Notes: generated from the sequence alone by a model not told the origin. Shown: positions 35,318 through 45,107, numbered from the stretch's first letter. The stretch is DNA of 64,000 nt from Clostridium sp. KNHs205 (GCF_000702945.1 NZ_JNLE01000003.1:3023501-3087500); one strand, 5' to 3'. Made by a program: numbers and translations.

Positions 35318-37600
35318 TTATTGTTTTATGGTTACATCTTCTAAGCCGTATTTCTTAAGATGCTCTTTTAAATTGGCTTCCATAATCTTTTGTAATTCAG
35401 TATTATTGCTATAGTTGTTAATAATCTTGTCGGCTAACCCTGGTATCTCCTTATTGGATTCGGGGGTTGTGCAGAAATCTCTGATGGACGTCTTAAAGTA
35501 ACTTCCATCTGCAGCTTCACTATAATTTTCCTGATAATAATTGCCATCAGTGTCCTTACGGTAAGTGATTGCAACCGGAATGATACTACTGCCGTTGACA
35601 GATAGATTTAAACCATAAAGATTGTAATAGGAATAGTATATGGTTGCAAAAACTTTTATTCTGGTACCTTCGGAATAATAATCCCAAATATATGGAGCAA
35701 GGATAAGAAAACCTAACTCCTTGTTTTTATGCATTTCTGTTTCTGATTCGTATACAAGCTTTAGAATTGGATCTTCTCCTTCGTAGGTATAATTTGGAAG
35801 TGTGGTTGCAGGTATAATCTTAAGTGTACGGAACCACTCCGTTGGTGTAAGACTGGCAGCAGCGGAATTTGATCTGTCTCCGAGGATTTCGTTGCTTAAG
35901 TGCATCATAAGTTCACCTTTTATAGTATCACCCTCACCCTTTTGGAAGCAGGTCAGCATATAAGAAAGAGCTGCGTCGCCGTATTTTAAGATGTTCTCAT
36001 ATTCCAAAGGATATTTATCAATAATCTTTTGCACGACTAAGGCAGTGTTACTATAGGGCAGAGGTGTAGAAAGCATAATTTCTAAATTATCCTCCACCAC
36101 TTGCGCTGTATTTAAATTTGGCTGCAACAGATAGGAAAGAATCATATAGTCCTTTAGGGTGAGTGGAATCTGATTGCCTGATTTTCCTATTTGTATATAA
36201 GCATTGCCTTCCTTTGAAAAAAAATAATAATCCCTAAAAGAATCCTCTGAGGTTGCAGTTATTCGATAATAACGGTCCAATAATTCCGGGTCAGTTCCTG
36301 GACTGTAATAGGAACTAGCCGATAGCTGAAAGGTTAGCCTGTTTAAATAATCTATTGTTTCGTCAGAGATTAATACAATTGTAACCTCTACTGGAGGAGC
36401 ACCTTCTAATCTATTGAAAGAAGTTATTTTATAGGTGGTTCTATTAATGTTGTCCGTAGTAATTGAATCCTGCTTGTTTTCTGAAGGCTGACTAAAATTA
36501 TTTTCTAGGTTATCAGAATTACTATCAGATACAGGTTCAGCAGTTGCAGCAGTAACCTCAGAGATATCCTGACTATATTCTGATTGTTCTTTTGTGTTTT
36601 TATTGATGTCTGTTTTGGTATCATGTTTTGGATCTGTAAGCAGAGTAACAGCAATCAGTAATATAATTGTAACTGAAACGGAAGTAATCCAGAGAACAGG
36701 CCGTTTATAAGATAATATATTTTTTACTCTTGTTTTCAAACCGGTCTCACCAAAAGCTAAAGGAGTGATAAAATAAGTCTTAAAGGATTTTTTTCTGCAG
36801 CTCATTTGAAAAAGAGATGTTGAATAAGCTGCTTTGATTTCCTCGCCCATTATTTTTATAACCGCTTCATCGCAGCTCATTTCCATATCTCGTTCCATAA
36901 GCCGGAAGGAAATCCAGACCAGTGGATTAAACCAATGAAGGCACAAGGTTATATGCCACAGCAGTTTGATAAAATGATCGAATCTCTTAATATGGGTTTG
37001 TTCATGAAGAATAATATATTCCTTTTCCGTTTCTGAAAGGTTAGCCGGCAGGTATATTTTAGGTGAAATAATCCCATATACAAAAGGTGAAGTTAAAGCT
37101 TCGGCAGTGTAGATATTATCCTTTACGCGGCAGGATGTACGCAGGATTAACTTTAAACGCAGCGCAGAGAAGCTTCCTGTTAGCAGCATCAGAGCCATAC
37201 CAATACACCAGAGAAGCTCAGTGAGAAACATCAGAAACTGCATGGGATTAATGCTGGCATTTGGTGTGGCTGCTGGCAGGCTCTGGTTCACGGTAGCAGT
37301 TACAGGGGGAATATAAAGATTCACCTCAGGGGTTTCCTGATAACCAATGTTATAAGGAACAGGCTCCATAACGGAAGCTGTATTGTTCTCTTTTGCAAAA
37401 AGGTTGAAGATGCTAACGGAGCTTTCTATGGTTACCGGACATAAGAGCCGGAATAATACGAAAAACCATAGAGCATAAGAGAACACCTTCGGAAGCTTCT
37501 TGAAGAAAATTCGGATAAAAAGGACCGTGAAGATTACCACAGAAGAAGTAATTGACATATTAAGGATAATATGAAACAGAGATTCATTAAAAATTGACAT
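35318..37600 (-). CDS. M56-family (BlaR1/MecR1-like) membrane metallopeptidase sensor
   Basis: The 760-residue protein has several N-terminal membrane helices (about 10-55, 120-150) and a cytosolic zinc-peptidase loop. The loop carries HEQTH (His199-Glu200, His203) followed by FNPLVWISFRLMERDMEMSCDEAV, the M56 hallmarks. A further helix lies near 300. The last 430 residues are extracellular, begin with a Ser/Thr/Asn-rich linker, and show no penicillin-binding (STxK/SxN/KTG) motifs, so the ligand is not evidently a beta-lactam. It lies 21 nt behind the BlaI gene, whose product it presumably inactivates by cleavage. Confidence 0.9.
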   Translation of the reverse strand: MSIFNESLFHIILNMSITSSVVIFTVLFIRIFFKKLPKVFSYALWFFVLFRLLCPVTIESSVSIFNLFAKENNTASVMEPVPYNIGYQETPEVNLYIPPVTATVNQSLPAATPNASINPMQFLMFLTELLWCIGMALMLLTGSFSALRLKLILRTSCRVKDNIYTAEALTSPFVYGIISPKIYLPANLSETEKEYIILHEQTHIKRFDHFIKLLWHITLCLHWFNPLVWISFRLMERDMEMSCDEAVIKIMGEEIKAAYSTSLFQMSCRKKSFKTYFITPLAFGETGLKTRVKNILSYKRPVLWITSVSVTIILLIAVTLLTDPKHDTKTDINKNTKEQSEYSQDISEVTAATAEPVSDSNSDNLENNFSQPSENKQDSITTDNINRTTYKITSFNRLEGAPPVEVTIVLISDETIDYLNRLTFQLSASSYYSPGTDPELLDRYYRITATSEDSFRDYYFFSKEGNAYIQIGKSGNQIPLTLKDYMILSYLLQPNLNTAQVVEDNLEIMLSTPLPYSNTALVVQKIIDKYPLEYENILKYGDAALSYMLTCFQKGEGDTIKGELMMHLSNEILGDRSNSAAASLTPTEWFRTLKIIPATTLPNYTYEGEDPILKLVYESETEMHKNKELGFLILAPYIWDYYSEGTRIKVFATIYYSYYNLYGLNLSVNGSSIIPVAITYRKDTDGNYYQENYSEAADGSYFKTSIRDFCTTPESNKEIPGLADKIINNYSNNTELQKIMEANLKEHLKKYGLEDVTIKQ

Positions 37601-37621
37601 TCAGTTCTTTACCTCCCCTAA

Positions 37622-37987
37622 TTATTTCATCTTATAACGGTCAATGAGTTCTTTGATTTCGTTTGCCTCTTTCTCCGACAGACTGCCATTTCCAAGAAAG
37701 GCTGTGATAAACCGGGGCAAGGAGCCGCCAAAGCTCTTCTCCATTACTTCACGGCTTTCATATTGTTCAACTTCTTCCCGCTTGACCAGTGAAGACACAA
37801 TTGAGCCTTCGTTCTTCAGGATATTGCGGTTACATAATTTCTTTAATACAGTATAGGTTGTTGTACGTTTCCAGCCTAATATCTGTTCTGTTATCTTTGC
37901 AAGTTCACCCGATTGAATGGGTTCATGCTCCCATACTATACAGGCGAAACGGTATTCGGCATCATATAACTTCAAGTCTTTTTCCAA
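37622..37987 (-). CDS. BlaI/MecI-family repressor
   Basis: The 121-residue winged-helix repressor has LYDAEYRFACIVWEHEPIQSGELA, the recognition region GWKRTTTYTVLKKLCNRNIL and a C-terminal dimerisation helix pair ending EIKELIDRYKMK. BlaI proteins bind as dimers to short dyads and are cleaved by M56 partners. The twin palindromes upstream at 38016-38059 are its likely operators. It is the first gene of the minus-strand BlaI-M56 operon. Confidence 0.92.
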   Translation of the reverse strand: MEKDLKLYDAEYRFACIVWEHEPIQSGELAKITEQILGWKRTTTYTVLKKLCNRNILKNEGSIVSSLVKREEVEQYESREVMEKSFGGSLPRFITAFLGNGSLSEKEANEIKELIDRYKMK

Positions 37988-38015
37988 TTCTTAAACCTCA
38001 CTTTAATTATTGTCT

Positions 38016-38059
38016 GTCTATTGCAATAGACTATTTATGAGTAGTCTATCACAATAGAC
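38016..38059 (-). promoter_or_regulatory. two 16-bp BlaI-type operators
   Basis: GTCTATTGCAATAGAC (38016-38031) is a perfect palindrome. GTCTATCACAATAGAC (38044-38059) differs by two central bases. Their centres are 28 bp apart. They lie 29-72 bp before the BlaI start, where an autorepressor would cover the promoter. The sequence differs from the TACA/TGTA operators of staphylococcal BlaI. Confidence 0.85.
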
Positions 38060-38289
38060 AGTATCGGTCAAGGTAGTTTGTTAAATTAATTTATTTTTAA
38101 ATGTAGAAGAGTTTATTTATTTTAGAAGGATTTAGTTTCGGGTTGTTTCACTTTTTAAAGTTGTTTGAGAGAGCAAGGCACGAACTTGGAGGTGTCATAA
38201 TTCCATACTTCTGAGTTGCAAGATAGATTAAGGCAAAGTGGAGCCACAGATTTTCAAACCTGCTTTAGTATATTAATAAGCGAATACAC

Positions 38290-38335
38290 GAAAAATGACC
38301 CAGAAGCATTTAACATGCTTTCTGAGCCATTTTTC
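38290..38335 (-). terminator. terminator of the GH94-GH3 operon
   Basis: GAAAAATGACCCAGAAGCA pairs with TGCTTTCTGAGCCATTTTTC with a one-base bulge and G-U pairs. A/T runs flank both sides, so it can act in both directions. On the minus strand it follows the GH3 stop by about 160 nt. The rest of 38060-38497 shows nothing recognisable. Confidence 0.75.
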
Positions 38336-38497
38336 CGGATGATTTAGGTACCTTGATCTGAAAGAAAGCGACTAAAATATCTTGGGGTATTACCTAAACA
38401 GTATTAATAATTATTTGTATTATAAAGTATTGTGGGTCAATACAGAATAAACTTTAGCCACTAAAAGCTTTAAGTAAATGAAGATTTGAGAAAATTA

Positions 38498-41185
38498 TCA
38501 GTTATTTGTTTCTTCCCAGTATTTCTTACAGCTGTTGCTGTTCATTACAAAGTGAAGGAATCTGACGGCTGATATTCTCAGGTCTGCAAGGGTAACTCGA
38601 CCTTCTTTATAACCTTTTAGTACCTGGCTTATAACAGGAGGACCTCCGGGCATAATAATATCATTTCCAGCAGCGATGGCATCCGCACCATCCACAACAA
38701 TGTCCATATCACCCCAGTCAGTTACGACAATACCTTCGTAACCCCATTCTTCTCTTAAGATACCTTCACAGAGTTCTTTATTACCGGCAGCAAAAACACC
38801 ATTGATTTTATTAAAGGAGGTCATGATAGTGGAAACCTTGCTGTTCTTTACGACTATTTCAAAAGGCTTTAAATACAGTTCTCTGGCTGCACGTTCCTCT
38901 ACGATGGAATCAAGGGCATCAAAGGAATTCTTCGTACTGCCTCTTCGGTAAGTTTCCTGTTCATTTAAGGCAAAGTGTTTCGGACAGGTGGTTACGCCTG
39001 CTTCTTCAGCTCCCAGAGTAATATAGAGTCCGCAGAAGCCGGTGTGTCTGGGATCTTCGGAATAATATTCAAAGTTACGGCCACCAATGGGATTTCTCTG
39101 CAGGTTGATTCCTGGTGCAAGCCAACTGTCAACCTGTAATTCCAAAGCTTCAGTGGCACAGGCAGCGCCAAATTCCTGCAATAGTTCGTTATTAAAGGTG
39201 CAGGCCATGGATATGCCTGTTGGCCAGGCAGTCATTTGAACTCCTGCAGGACCATCCTTGTAAAAGACGGAGGGAATTCCATATTTCTCAAGAGCTGGGG
39301 AAATATAACCTGGAAAACCTGTTGGATGAGTGGATACTGCGATGTCACTGCCATCTTTATATTGAATGGTAGAGGAATATTTGCCGCCCATCCCGCCAAA
39401 AGGCAGCCCGGGTCCATAGCCATTTAACAACACTGCCAGTTCTTCTGCAGATAGAAGGCTAACGAAAGCCTCCAGTGACAGGAGACCATCACTGACATCC
39501 TTTAAGGCAGGAAACTTTTTGCCATCCTTTATAAAAGAAGCTCCTTCGGTTGATGAGGAATTCTCAAGGGCGGATATGTCTGAGGAAAAATTCTCTAAGG
39601 AGGTTAAACTAGTACCGGCAATTGAAGCAGTTGAAGCAGTTGAAAAACTTGATTTATTTGTGTTACTGCCGTTCTTTTCAGGAAAGGCAGCTATATTTGA
39701 ATCGAATATAGTTTGGTTAAGGGTAAGCAGGCAGGGAGCCTTTTCTTTTTCATCTGTCTCCCCTTCATAGGAGTAAGGAGTTGCATCTTTGTTGCTTAAG
39801 AAGGTAAGTTTATCCTTGTTAACAGGAGCAAGTCCCAGTCTGTTGGTAATATGCTCAGTAACGATTGTTTCTGTTACCTGTATCTTACCGATAATATGTG
39901 TGTTACGGGAGGAGTTACCCAGCCGAAGGAAGTAGGAACCTTTCTCAATAATATAGGCTGCAGAAGCTTCATCATAATTTGCCAGTTCCTTTAAGGAGAA
40001 GCTTAAGGTAAAATTCCTTGATTCTTTCGGTTTAAGTTCGGCGGTTTTAACATATGCCAATAACTCCTGATAGGGTTTTTCAAGGAGAAGGGCGGGAGCA
40101 CTTACATAGAGCTGAAGAACCTCTTTGCCGGAATACTTTTCACTTTGGTTGGTCACTTTAGCATTTACCAGAAGATTATTACCTTCCTGACTTACATAAG
40201 AATTCTCTATGAGAAAATCCGCATAGGATAATCCGTGTCCGAAGGGATACATAACAGGGATGTTAAAGGTATCAAAGTACCGGTAACCTACATAGATTCC
40301 TTCTTTGTAAAGAGCAACCGGGCTCTTTGTAAAGCCGGTACTGTGATTATCAATTGCCGACAGTCCAAAATCTTCATAGGTCAGAATTGTTTCTGCTCTG
40401 TCTTTATCAGTGAAGAAAAGCTCCGCTGACGGATAGGCCTCATAGGAATAGGCCATAGTCGAGGGAAGTTTTCCGCTTGGAGTCACTTTACCGGTTACCA
40501 CCTCTGCCAGCGCAGCAGCTCCCTGTTCACCGGCAGTACCAAGAAAAAGGATGGAGTTAATAGAAGAGTAAGACTGAAGCAGGCTTAAATCAATAAAGCC
40601 GTTTATGTTTAAAACCAGTGCTACCTGATTAAAATGAGAAGCAACTTTATGCAGTAATTCTTTTTCCGATGCAGTGAGATAGTAATCTTCATCAATTCTA
40701 CGGTCACATTCTTCGCCACCGGAACCTCTGCCGAGTATTAAAACGGCAGTGTTGCTGGAGGGGATTTCAGCAATCAGTTCTGAGGGAACAGAGTATTCCT
40801 CAGCAGGAGCTTTATATTTTCCGAATATCTCATATATCATACCACTGTTTAAGAGTTCGGTGAACTTTGCCCGTTCTTCTTCGGGAGCAGGGGCTTTCTC
40901 CTTTTCTGCCTGCAGGGCACTGCGGTAGAATTCTTCAAGGTTTAAGTCAATTTTAAGTCCAGCCTTTTTGAATTCGTCAAGTATCAGTGTAGTATCCTCT
41001 GAGGAAGAGGCACCTGAGCCGCTTCCGCCAATCAGGGTATCCAACTGTGCACGTCCGAATACTGCAACAGGAGTACCGGGTTTTATAGGGAGCAGAGAAT
41101 TCTCATTTTTTAATAGTACGATTCCTTCGGCAGCCAGCTCTTTTGCAAGAAGCAGTCTGGATTCCTTTGTAGCATAGATTTTCAT
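38498..41185 (-). CDS. domain-permuted GH3 beta-glucosidase
   Basis: This is an 895-residue cytosolic GH3 enzyme (no signal peptide) whose domains are in reversed order. The alpha/beta sandwich comes first (about 10-290, with GSGSGASSSE and TPSGKLPSTMAY), followed by an Fn3-like domain (about 325-430) and a Ser/Thr-rich linker (about 470-570). The TIM-barrel catalytic domain is last (about 575-880). The barrel has KDGPAGVQ, GRNFEYYSEDP, CPKHFALNEQE and the nucleophile Asp823 in VVTDWGDMD. This order is known from Ruminococcus- and Butyrivibrio-type beta-glucosidases. It lies behind the GH94 gene, so it probably trims the same glucooligosaccharides. Confidence 0.93.
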   Translation of the reverse strand: MKIYATKESRLLLAKELAAEGIVLLKNENSLLPIKPGTPVAVFGRAQLDTLIGGSGSGASSSEDTTLILDEFKKAGLKIDLNLEEFYRSALQAEKEKAPAPEEERAKFTELLNSGMIYEIFGKYKAPAEEYSVPSELIAEIPSSNTAVLILGRGSGGEECDRRIDEDYYLTASEKELLHKVASHFNQVALVLNINGFIDLSLLQSYSSINSILFLGTAGEQGAAALAEVVTGKVTPSGKLPSTMAYSYEAYPSAELFFTDKDRAETILTYEDFGLSAIDNHSTGFTKSPVALYKEGIYVGYRYFDTFNIPVMYPFGHGLSYADFLIENSYVSQEGNNLLVNAKVTNQSEKYSGKEVLQLYVSAPALLLEKPYQELLAYVKTAELKPKESRNFTLSFSLKELANYDEASAAYIIEKGSYFLRLGNSSRNTHIIGKIQVTETIVTEHITNRLGLAPVNKDKLTFLSNKDATPYSYEGETDEKEKAPCLLTLNQTIFDSNIAAFPEKNGSNTNKSSFSTASTASIAGTSLTSLENFSSDISALENSSSTEGASFIKDGKKFPALKDVSDGLLSLEAFVSLLSAEELAVLLNGYGPGLPFGGMGGKYSSTIQYKDGSDIAVSTHPTGFPGYISPALEKYGIPSVFYKDGPAGVQMTAWPTGISMACTFNNELLQEFGAACATEALELQVDSWLAPGINLQRNPIGGRNFEYYSEDPRHTGFCGLYITLGAEEAGVTTCPKHFALNEQETYRRGSTKNSFDALDSIVEERAARELYLKPFEIVVKNSKVSTIMTSFNKINGVFAAGNKELCEGILREEWGYEGIVVTDWGDMDIVVDGADAIAAGNDIIMPGGPPVISQVLKGYKEGRVTLADLRISAVRFLHFVMNSNSCKKYWEETNN

Positions 41186-41200
41186 TGAATTTCCTTTCTA

Positions 41201-41305
41201 TATAAGTTGAATTTTGTAATTGCTCCTTCCAACTGCAAATTACCGGCTTCCATTTAGGCCTATTTGCAGCTGGAAGGATAGAAAGAACTTGCTTCAACTT
41301 GTATA
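41201..41305 (-). repeat. intercistronic inverted repeat between GH94 and GH3 genes, copy E
   Basis: Outer arms TATAAGTTGAA / TTCAACTTGTATA enclose an inner 17-bp stem (41224-41240 with 41262-41278, one G-U) with a 21-nt loop. In the mRNA it forms a large hairpin between the phosphorylase and glucosidase genes. The outer end TATAAGTTGAATT recurs at the ends of the 62.1-kb inverted repeat, so the two may belong to one element family. Confidence 0.75.
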
Positions 41306-41318
41306 AGGTACTTCGGAT

Positions 41319-44300
41319 TTAAGGAAGCCTTACAAAAATATTAATTTCGGAATAATCCTTTTCCAGTGCGTTCTTATCTATTTTAATTCCGCCATTACGG
41401 TAAGGATTGGGTATTTCCTCTCCGGCTATAGGGGTTTCATCAGCATATACAGTTAAACGATCAGAATTAGTATCAGCATTTTTATCTGAATTTATATGGT
41501 AATGGAAAGTTACCTCCTTGCCAAAGCAATCAAGCTTAAGCTTTAAGCCGTTAAGTGCTGCTGGCAGTACAGGGTCCAGAATCAGGGCATCAGGCAGGAA
41601 GCGGATACCTAATATATTGGATACCAGCTGGTTTAAATATATTCCTGGTCCGCTGGAATATAGTCTCCAACCTGCTTTTACCGGGATATCACCGGACTTT
41701 AATTTGTCGAAGTTCTCGGCAAAATCGTATCTATCCATAAACATACCGTCGGAGCTGCTGAAATACATATTGCTCTGTCTTAAGCAGGCAGCGGGAACGG
41801 ATTGCTTAATGAGAACAGGATTAATAGTAAATAAGCTGTCCCAGGCTGTAGTTCCATCGCCAAGCTTTGCGCAGGCCTCCAGGTAACGAATATGAGCATG
41901 GGTATATAAAAGGCTGATTTCTCTTCCTACGTTGGCAGCTTGTTCCGCTCTCTTAAAGAGTTTGCTGACACCACCCTTGTAGCTGGCAGGTCGGTTCATT
42001 AAGTGAACACCGTCAGGGAATTTCAATTCTCTGCCTATAAGCTCCATATTATGTTTAGCCTGACCTGGTGCAACCAGTTCCGCTATAATACTGCGGGTCA
42101 TGGGAAGCAGCCGGTATTGTATGCCGGTTTCGTTATCCACAGGATGGAGCATATATTTGATATCTCCCTTATCATAACGTACAAAGCCGGGAATGATTTC
42201 ATCTTTAATCAACAGGGAATTGAAATCTTTCTCAATCTTATCTGCATTTTCCGTTAGTTCATCAGCAAAATTCTTGTCAGTAGCAGCAAGTGACTTGCCA
42301 AGACGTCTCAGTGTCTGGTAGGCAAGTGCCACTGTCCAGGAGCTTACCAGATGCTCACGCATATTGGGATCCACCGGTTGGAGGGTATCATCCCAGTCTC
42401 CCCCAGCATAAGTGATAAGGCCGGTATCAGCTATAAAACGTTCCTTAATAGCTTCAAAGGCTTTCTTTATGTGTAAGAGCAGTGATTCCTTCGATGTCTT
42501 TTCATCTGCATAAGGAATAGTTTCCTGAAGCAGCTCATAATTACCGGAGGCCTCCAGGTAATCACCTATGCACTTAAGGGGCCAGAATACCACATCACCA
42601 TGGCATTCTCCGGCATCGATGTTATAGCGGTCGAACATAAACCACTGAGGCCATTCACCGGTAGAAGCATATTGGTGTGAGAAAATGTTTAAAAGTACCT
42701 TGCCAGCAAGCTCATAGTTCTGTGTCATAAGGAAATATTCCATTGGACCCTGGCAGACATCCCGGGTTCCCCAGGCTGCACCGCCCGGCTGCTCTAAACC
42801 ATGGGGAGAAGCAAAATGAATCATGGCATTATGGGTATACCACCAGGCGGTCTGATTCAGTATTTCCACACGGGCAGCAGTTTCTTCGTTACCAGCAGTT
42901 AAATGAAAGCTTCTGTTTAAAGAGCTGTAATAAGCTAAAGCAGCAGCCTTTTCCTCTTCAAAAGACAGACCGGGTATTTCCTCTGTAAAGTTACCGTCTG
43001 TTATACCTTTTATGATACAATTAAATTCTGAAGTCTCTTTTAAAGTTACGGTCAGGAAGCTCTCATCTCTGGTAAGGCCGTCATCATAGAAAATACGATC
43101 ATCACTGATTTCCCATCTGGCACCCTGAAAGAGCATATCAAAGTGAAGTTCAGGGTATTCCTTCGATATATCCTTAAAACGTAAACCGTTTTTTAGCTTG
43201 TCAAAGGTTACTTCTCTGGAGTATTCATTTTCTCCCAATACCAATTGGTTTGTCAGGATAAAATCATAAGCTTTCTTCTGAAGACTTAAAACCTCAAGAA
43301 CTACATTAGGGCTATGGGCAGCTGTATAAGAAGTAATTCTTAACATGTCACCCGGCAGAACATAATACCATCTCGCATAATTCATACCCATTTCAAAGAG
43401 AGCGGGCAGAGTTAACAATCTATAAGTGCCGGACAGCTTGATATACAAATGTTGACCGCAGTTTTTCTGAATATTCAAAAGTCCTCTTGAGGTAGAGATG
43501 AGCTTATGAAAGGATGTATTTCCAAGGATGGTCTGTCCGTTGAATAAACCATACATATAGGCTGTACTGGCCATGTTGTTGTGATTCATTTCAATTTCAT
43601 TGCTATTATTACTGATTTCCTTTAGCACATCAGGGCAGGTCATAAATATTGTTCCGTGAGGACGCTCTGTACGAAGCTCTTTCTCCTTGGTTACAATATG
43701 ACTGTGATCTTTTGTGAAGAAGGAAAGGAGGGTGTCTTCTTCATACTCCTCTAATACCCGTTCTGGAAAGAGTAAAGATATCTCTTTTTTTGTGAGGGAA
43801 GGAGAGGAATAAGGTGTACCAAACTCAGGTCTGATGGTAACGGCAGGGCAAGGATTTGTTGTCTCAGCTGTAAGGCTGTTATATGCATTTACTATTTCAT
43901 CTTCGAACTCAACACCTTCAATAGCCTCTGGATGATTTTCTTTTGCAAGTCCGTAAAAAGCAGTTTTAACCGGTGCTGTTAAGGCAAATTTCTCTGTCTG
44001 AAGAGCTGTATAGGAGAATTCGAACTGATAGTTAACATCGGGGAGATCTTCAGTTAGCGCCTCCGGTATATCACTGTCTTTGTAGGAAGTCTTAAAGAAC
44101 TGCATACCATCTGTAGCGTAATGAAGGATTGGAACACCGACGGAACCCTGTCGCAGATAGGGGTACTTGCCACCCTGATCCTGATTCTGTCTGGAGCATA
44201 CGGTACAACCCTTCTCTGTGTGAAAAATGCTGTGTCCAAGATACTGTGCAGCATAGAGTTCATTGGTCAGAACACCGCCTACAGAAGATACGCCAATGTC

Positions 44301-44666
44301 CTGGCCGTATAATAAGTCTACAGTCTCTCCGCCACCTTTAAGACTAACTTCCCAGAACCAAACTCCCTCAAGCCCATGGAAAGTTACCTCGTAATGGATT
44401 CCTTCCACTGTTCCTGTATGGATAAGGGAGTTTTCTCCTTTTTTCAGAACAGAATTTGAGCGGATTCCTAAAAGAGGGTATGCGCTGACAGTATTATCTT
44501 TATAGACTCTCAAATATATGTTGTTTGGTGAGCCGTCTTTCGCATTTCCGCGAAACTCATTTAACATAGTGCCCTGATGGGTGAAATCAAAGATATCACC
44601 GGTGGGCAGAAAACGATAGGTTGTTTTACCCTTTTGAAACACATATAGGTTTTCAAATAACTTCAT
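41319..44666 (-). CDS. GH94 phosphorylase, probable 1,2-beta-oligoglucan phosphorylase
   Basis: The 1115-residue protein is long for GH94 (cellobiose phosphorylase has about 800) but equals the 1,2-beta-oligoglucan phosphorylases of Listeria innocua and Lachnoclostridium phytofermentans. The N-terminal half is the beta-sandwich region. The (alpha/alpha)6 catalytic half includes QPGGAAWGTRDVCQGPMEY, EWPQWFMFD, GECHGDVVFWPLK and AGGDWDD (residues 755-760, catalytic acid region). The C-terminal PGIYLNQLVSNILGIR closes the barrel. The reaction would split sophoro-oligosaccharides with phosphate to alpha-glucose 1-phosphate. Neighbouring GH3, CUT1 importer and LacI genes parallel the Listeria locus, which supports this specificity. 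Cellodextrins or another linkage remain possible. Confidence 0.82.
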   Translation of the reverse strand: MKLFENLYVFQKGKTTYRFLPTGDIFDFTHQGTMLNEFRGNAKDGSPNNIYLRVYKDNTVSAYPLLGIRSNSVLKKGENSLIHTGTVEGIHYEVTFHGLEGVWFWEVSLKGGGETVDLLYGQDIGVSSVGGVLTNELYAAQYLGHSIFHTEKGCTVCSRQNQDQGGKYPYLRQGSVGVPILHYATDGMQFFKTSYKDSDIPEALTEDLPDVNYQFEFSYTALQTEKFALTAPVKTAFYGLAKENHPEAIEGVEFEDEIVNAYNSLTAETTNPCPAVTIRPEFGTPYSSPSLTKKEISLLFPERVLEEYEEDTLLSFFTKDHSHIVTKEKELRTERPHGTIFMTCPDVLKEISNNSNEIEMNHNNMASTAYMYGLFNGQTILGNTSFHKLISTSRGLLNIQKNCGQHLYIKLSGTYRLLTLPALFEMGMNYARWYYVLPGDMLRITSYTAAHSPNVVLEVLSLQKKAYDFILTNQLVLGENEYSREVTFDKLKNGLRFKDISKEYPELHFDMLFQGARWEISDDRIFYDDGLTRDESFLTVTLKETSEFNCIIKGITDGNFTEEIPGLSFEEEKAAALAYYSSLNRSFHLTAGNEETAARVEILNQTAWWYTHNAMIHFASPHGLEQPGGAAWGTRDVCQGPMEYFLMTQNYELAGKVLLNIFSHQYASTGEWPQWFMFDRYNIDAGECHGDVVFWPLKCIGDYLEASGNYELLQETIPYADEKTSKESLLLHIKKAFEAIKERFIADTGLITYAGGDWDDTLQPVDPNMREHLVSSWTVALAYQTLRRLGKSLAATDKNFADELTENADKIEKDFNSLLIKDEIIPGFVRYDKGDIKYMLHPVDNETGIQYRLLPMTRSIIAELVAPGQAKHNMELIGRELKFPDGVHLMNRPASYKGGVSKLFKRAEQAANVGREISLLYTHAHIRYLEACAKLGDGTTAWDSLFTINPVLIKQSVPAACLRQSNMYFSSSDGMFMDRYDFAENFDKLKSGDIPVKAGWRLYSSGPGIYLNQLVSNILGIRFLPDALILDPVLPAALNGLKLKLDCFGKEVTFHYHINSDKNADTNSDRLTVYADETPIAGEEIPNPYRNGGIKIDKNALEKDYSEINIFVRLP

Positions 44667-44747
44667 AGAGTCAGGTCCTTTCTACTTAAGCAATTACTGC
44701 ATTTATTATGATCAATTTCCAGCAAAAACAGCTGTTGTTACTGAAAG

Positions 44748-44812
44748 TGAAAACGTTACCATAAATAATGGATTGTTGAAAATATTATATCGTTGACATG
44801 TATAATTGTCAA
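44748..44812 (-). promoter_or_regulatory. GH94-operon promoter with LacI-type operator
   Basis: On the minus strand TTGACA (44812-44807), 17 bp, TATAAT (44789-44784) is a perfect sigma-A promoter. TGAAAACGTTACCA (44748-44761), which matches the LacI/CcpA pattern TGNAANCGNTNNCA, lies 22 bp after the -10. It mirrors the arrangement on the plus strand. Confidence 0.85.
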
Positions 44813-44940
44813 TGGAAAGTCGATAATTCTATAATTTTATTTGTGCATATTTTTAGACATTATAATGAAGAAACAGGAAAAGTATAAACAATAACTTATA
44901 AAAACTAAAATATTTTATAAAAATAATAATGCAAAATATA

Positions 44941-45013
44941 TTGACAAAGACCGAATGTAATATTATAATTTTCACATAAATTACAATTTGACTTGTTAAT
45001 GGAAACGATTCCA
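44941..45013 (+). promoter_or_regulatory. transporter-operon promoter with LacI-type operator
   Basis: TTGACA (44941-44946), 17 bp, TATAAT (44964-44969) is a second perfect promoter. TGGAAACGATTCCA (45000-45013), also fitting TGNAANCGNTNNCA, lies 30 bp after the -10, a position suited to blocking elongation. The local LacI protein or CcpA could bind here. Confidence 0.85.
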
Positions 45014-45107
45014 TGAAAGAATACCACAAAGAGTGGAGTAATTTTCATTGATTAAATGGTTACAATAGTAAGTATATCTAAAAAATGAATTGAAGGGTGG
45101 ATTTTAT

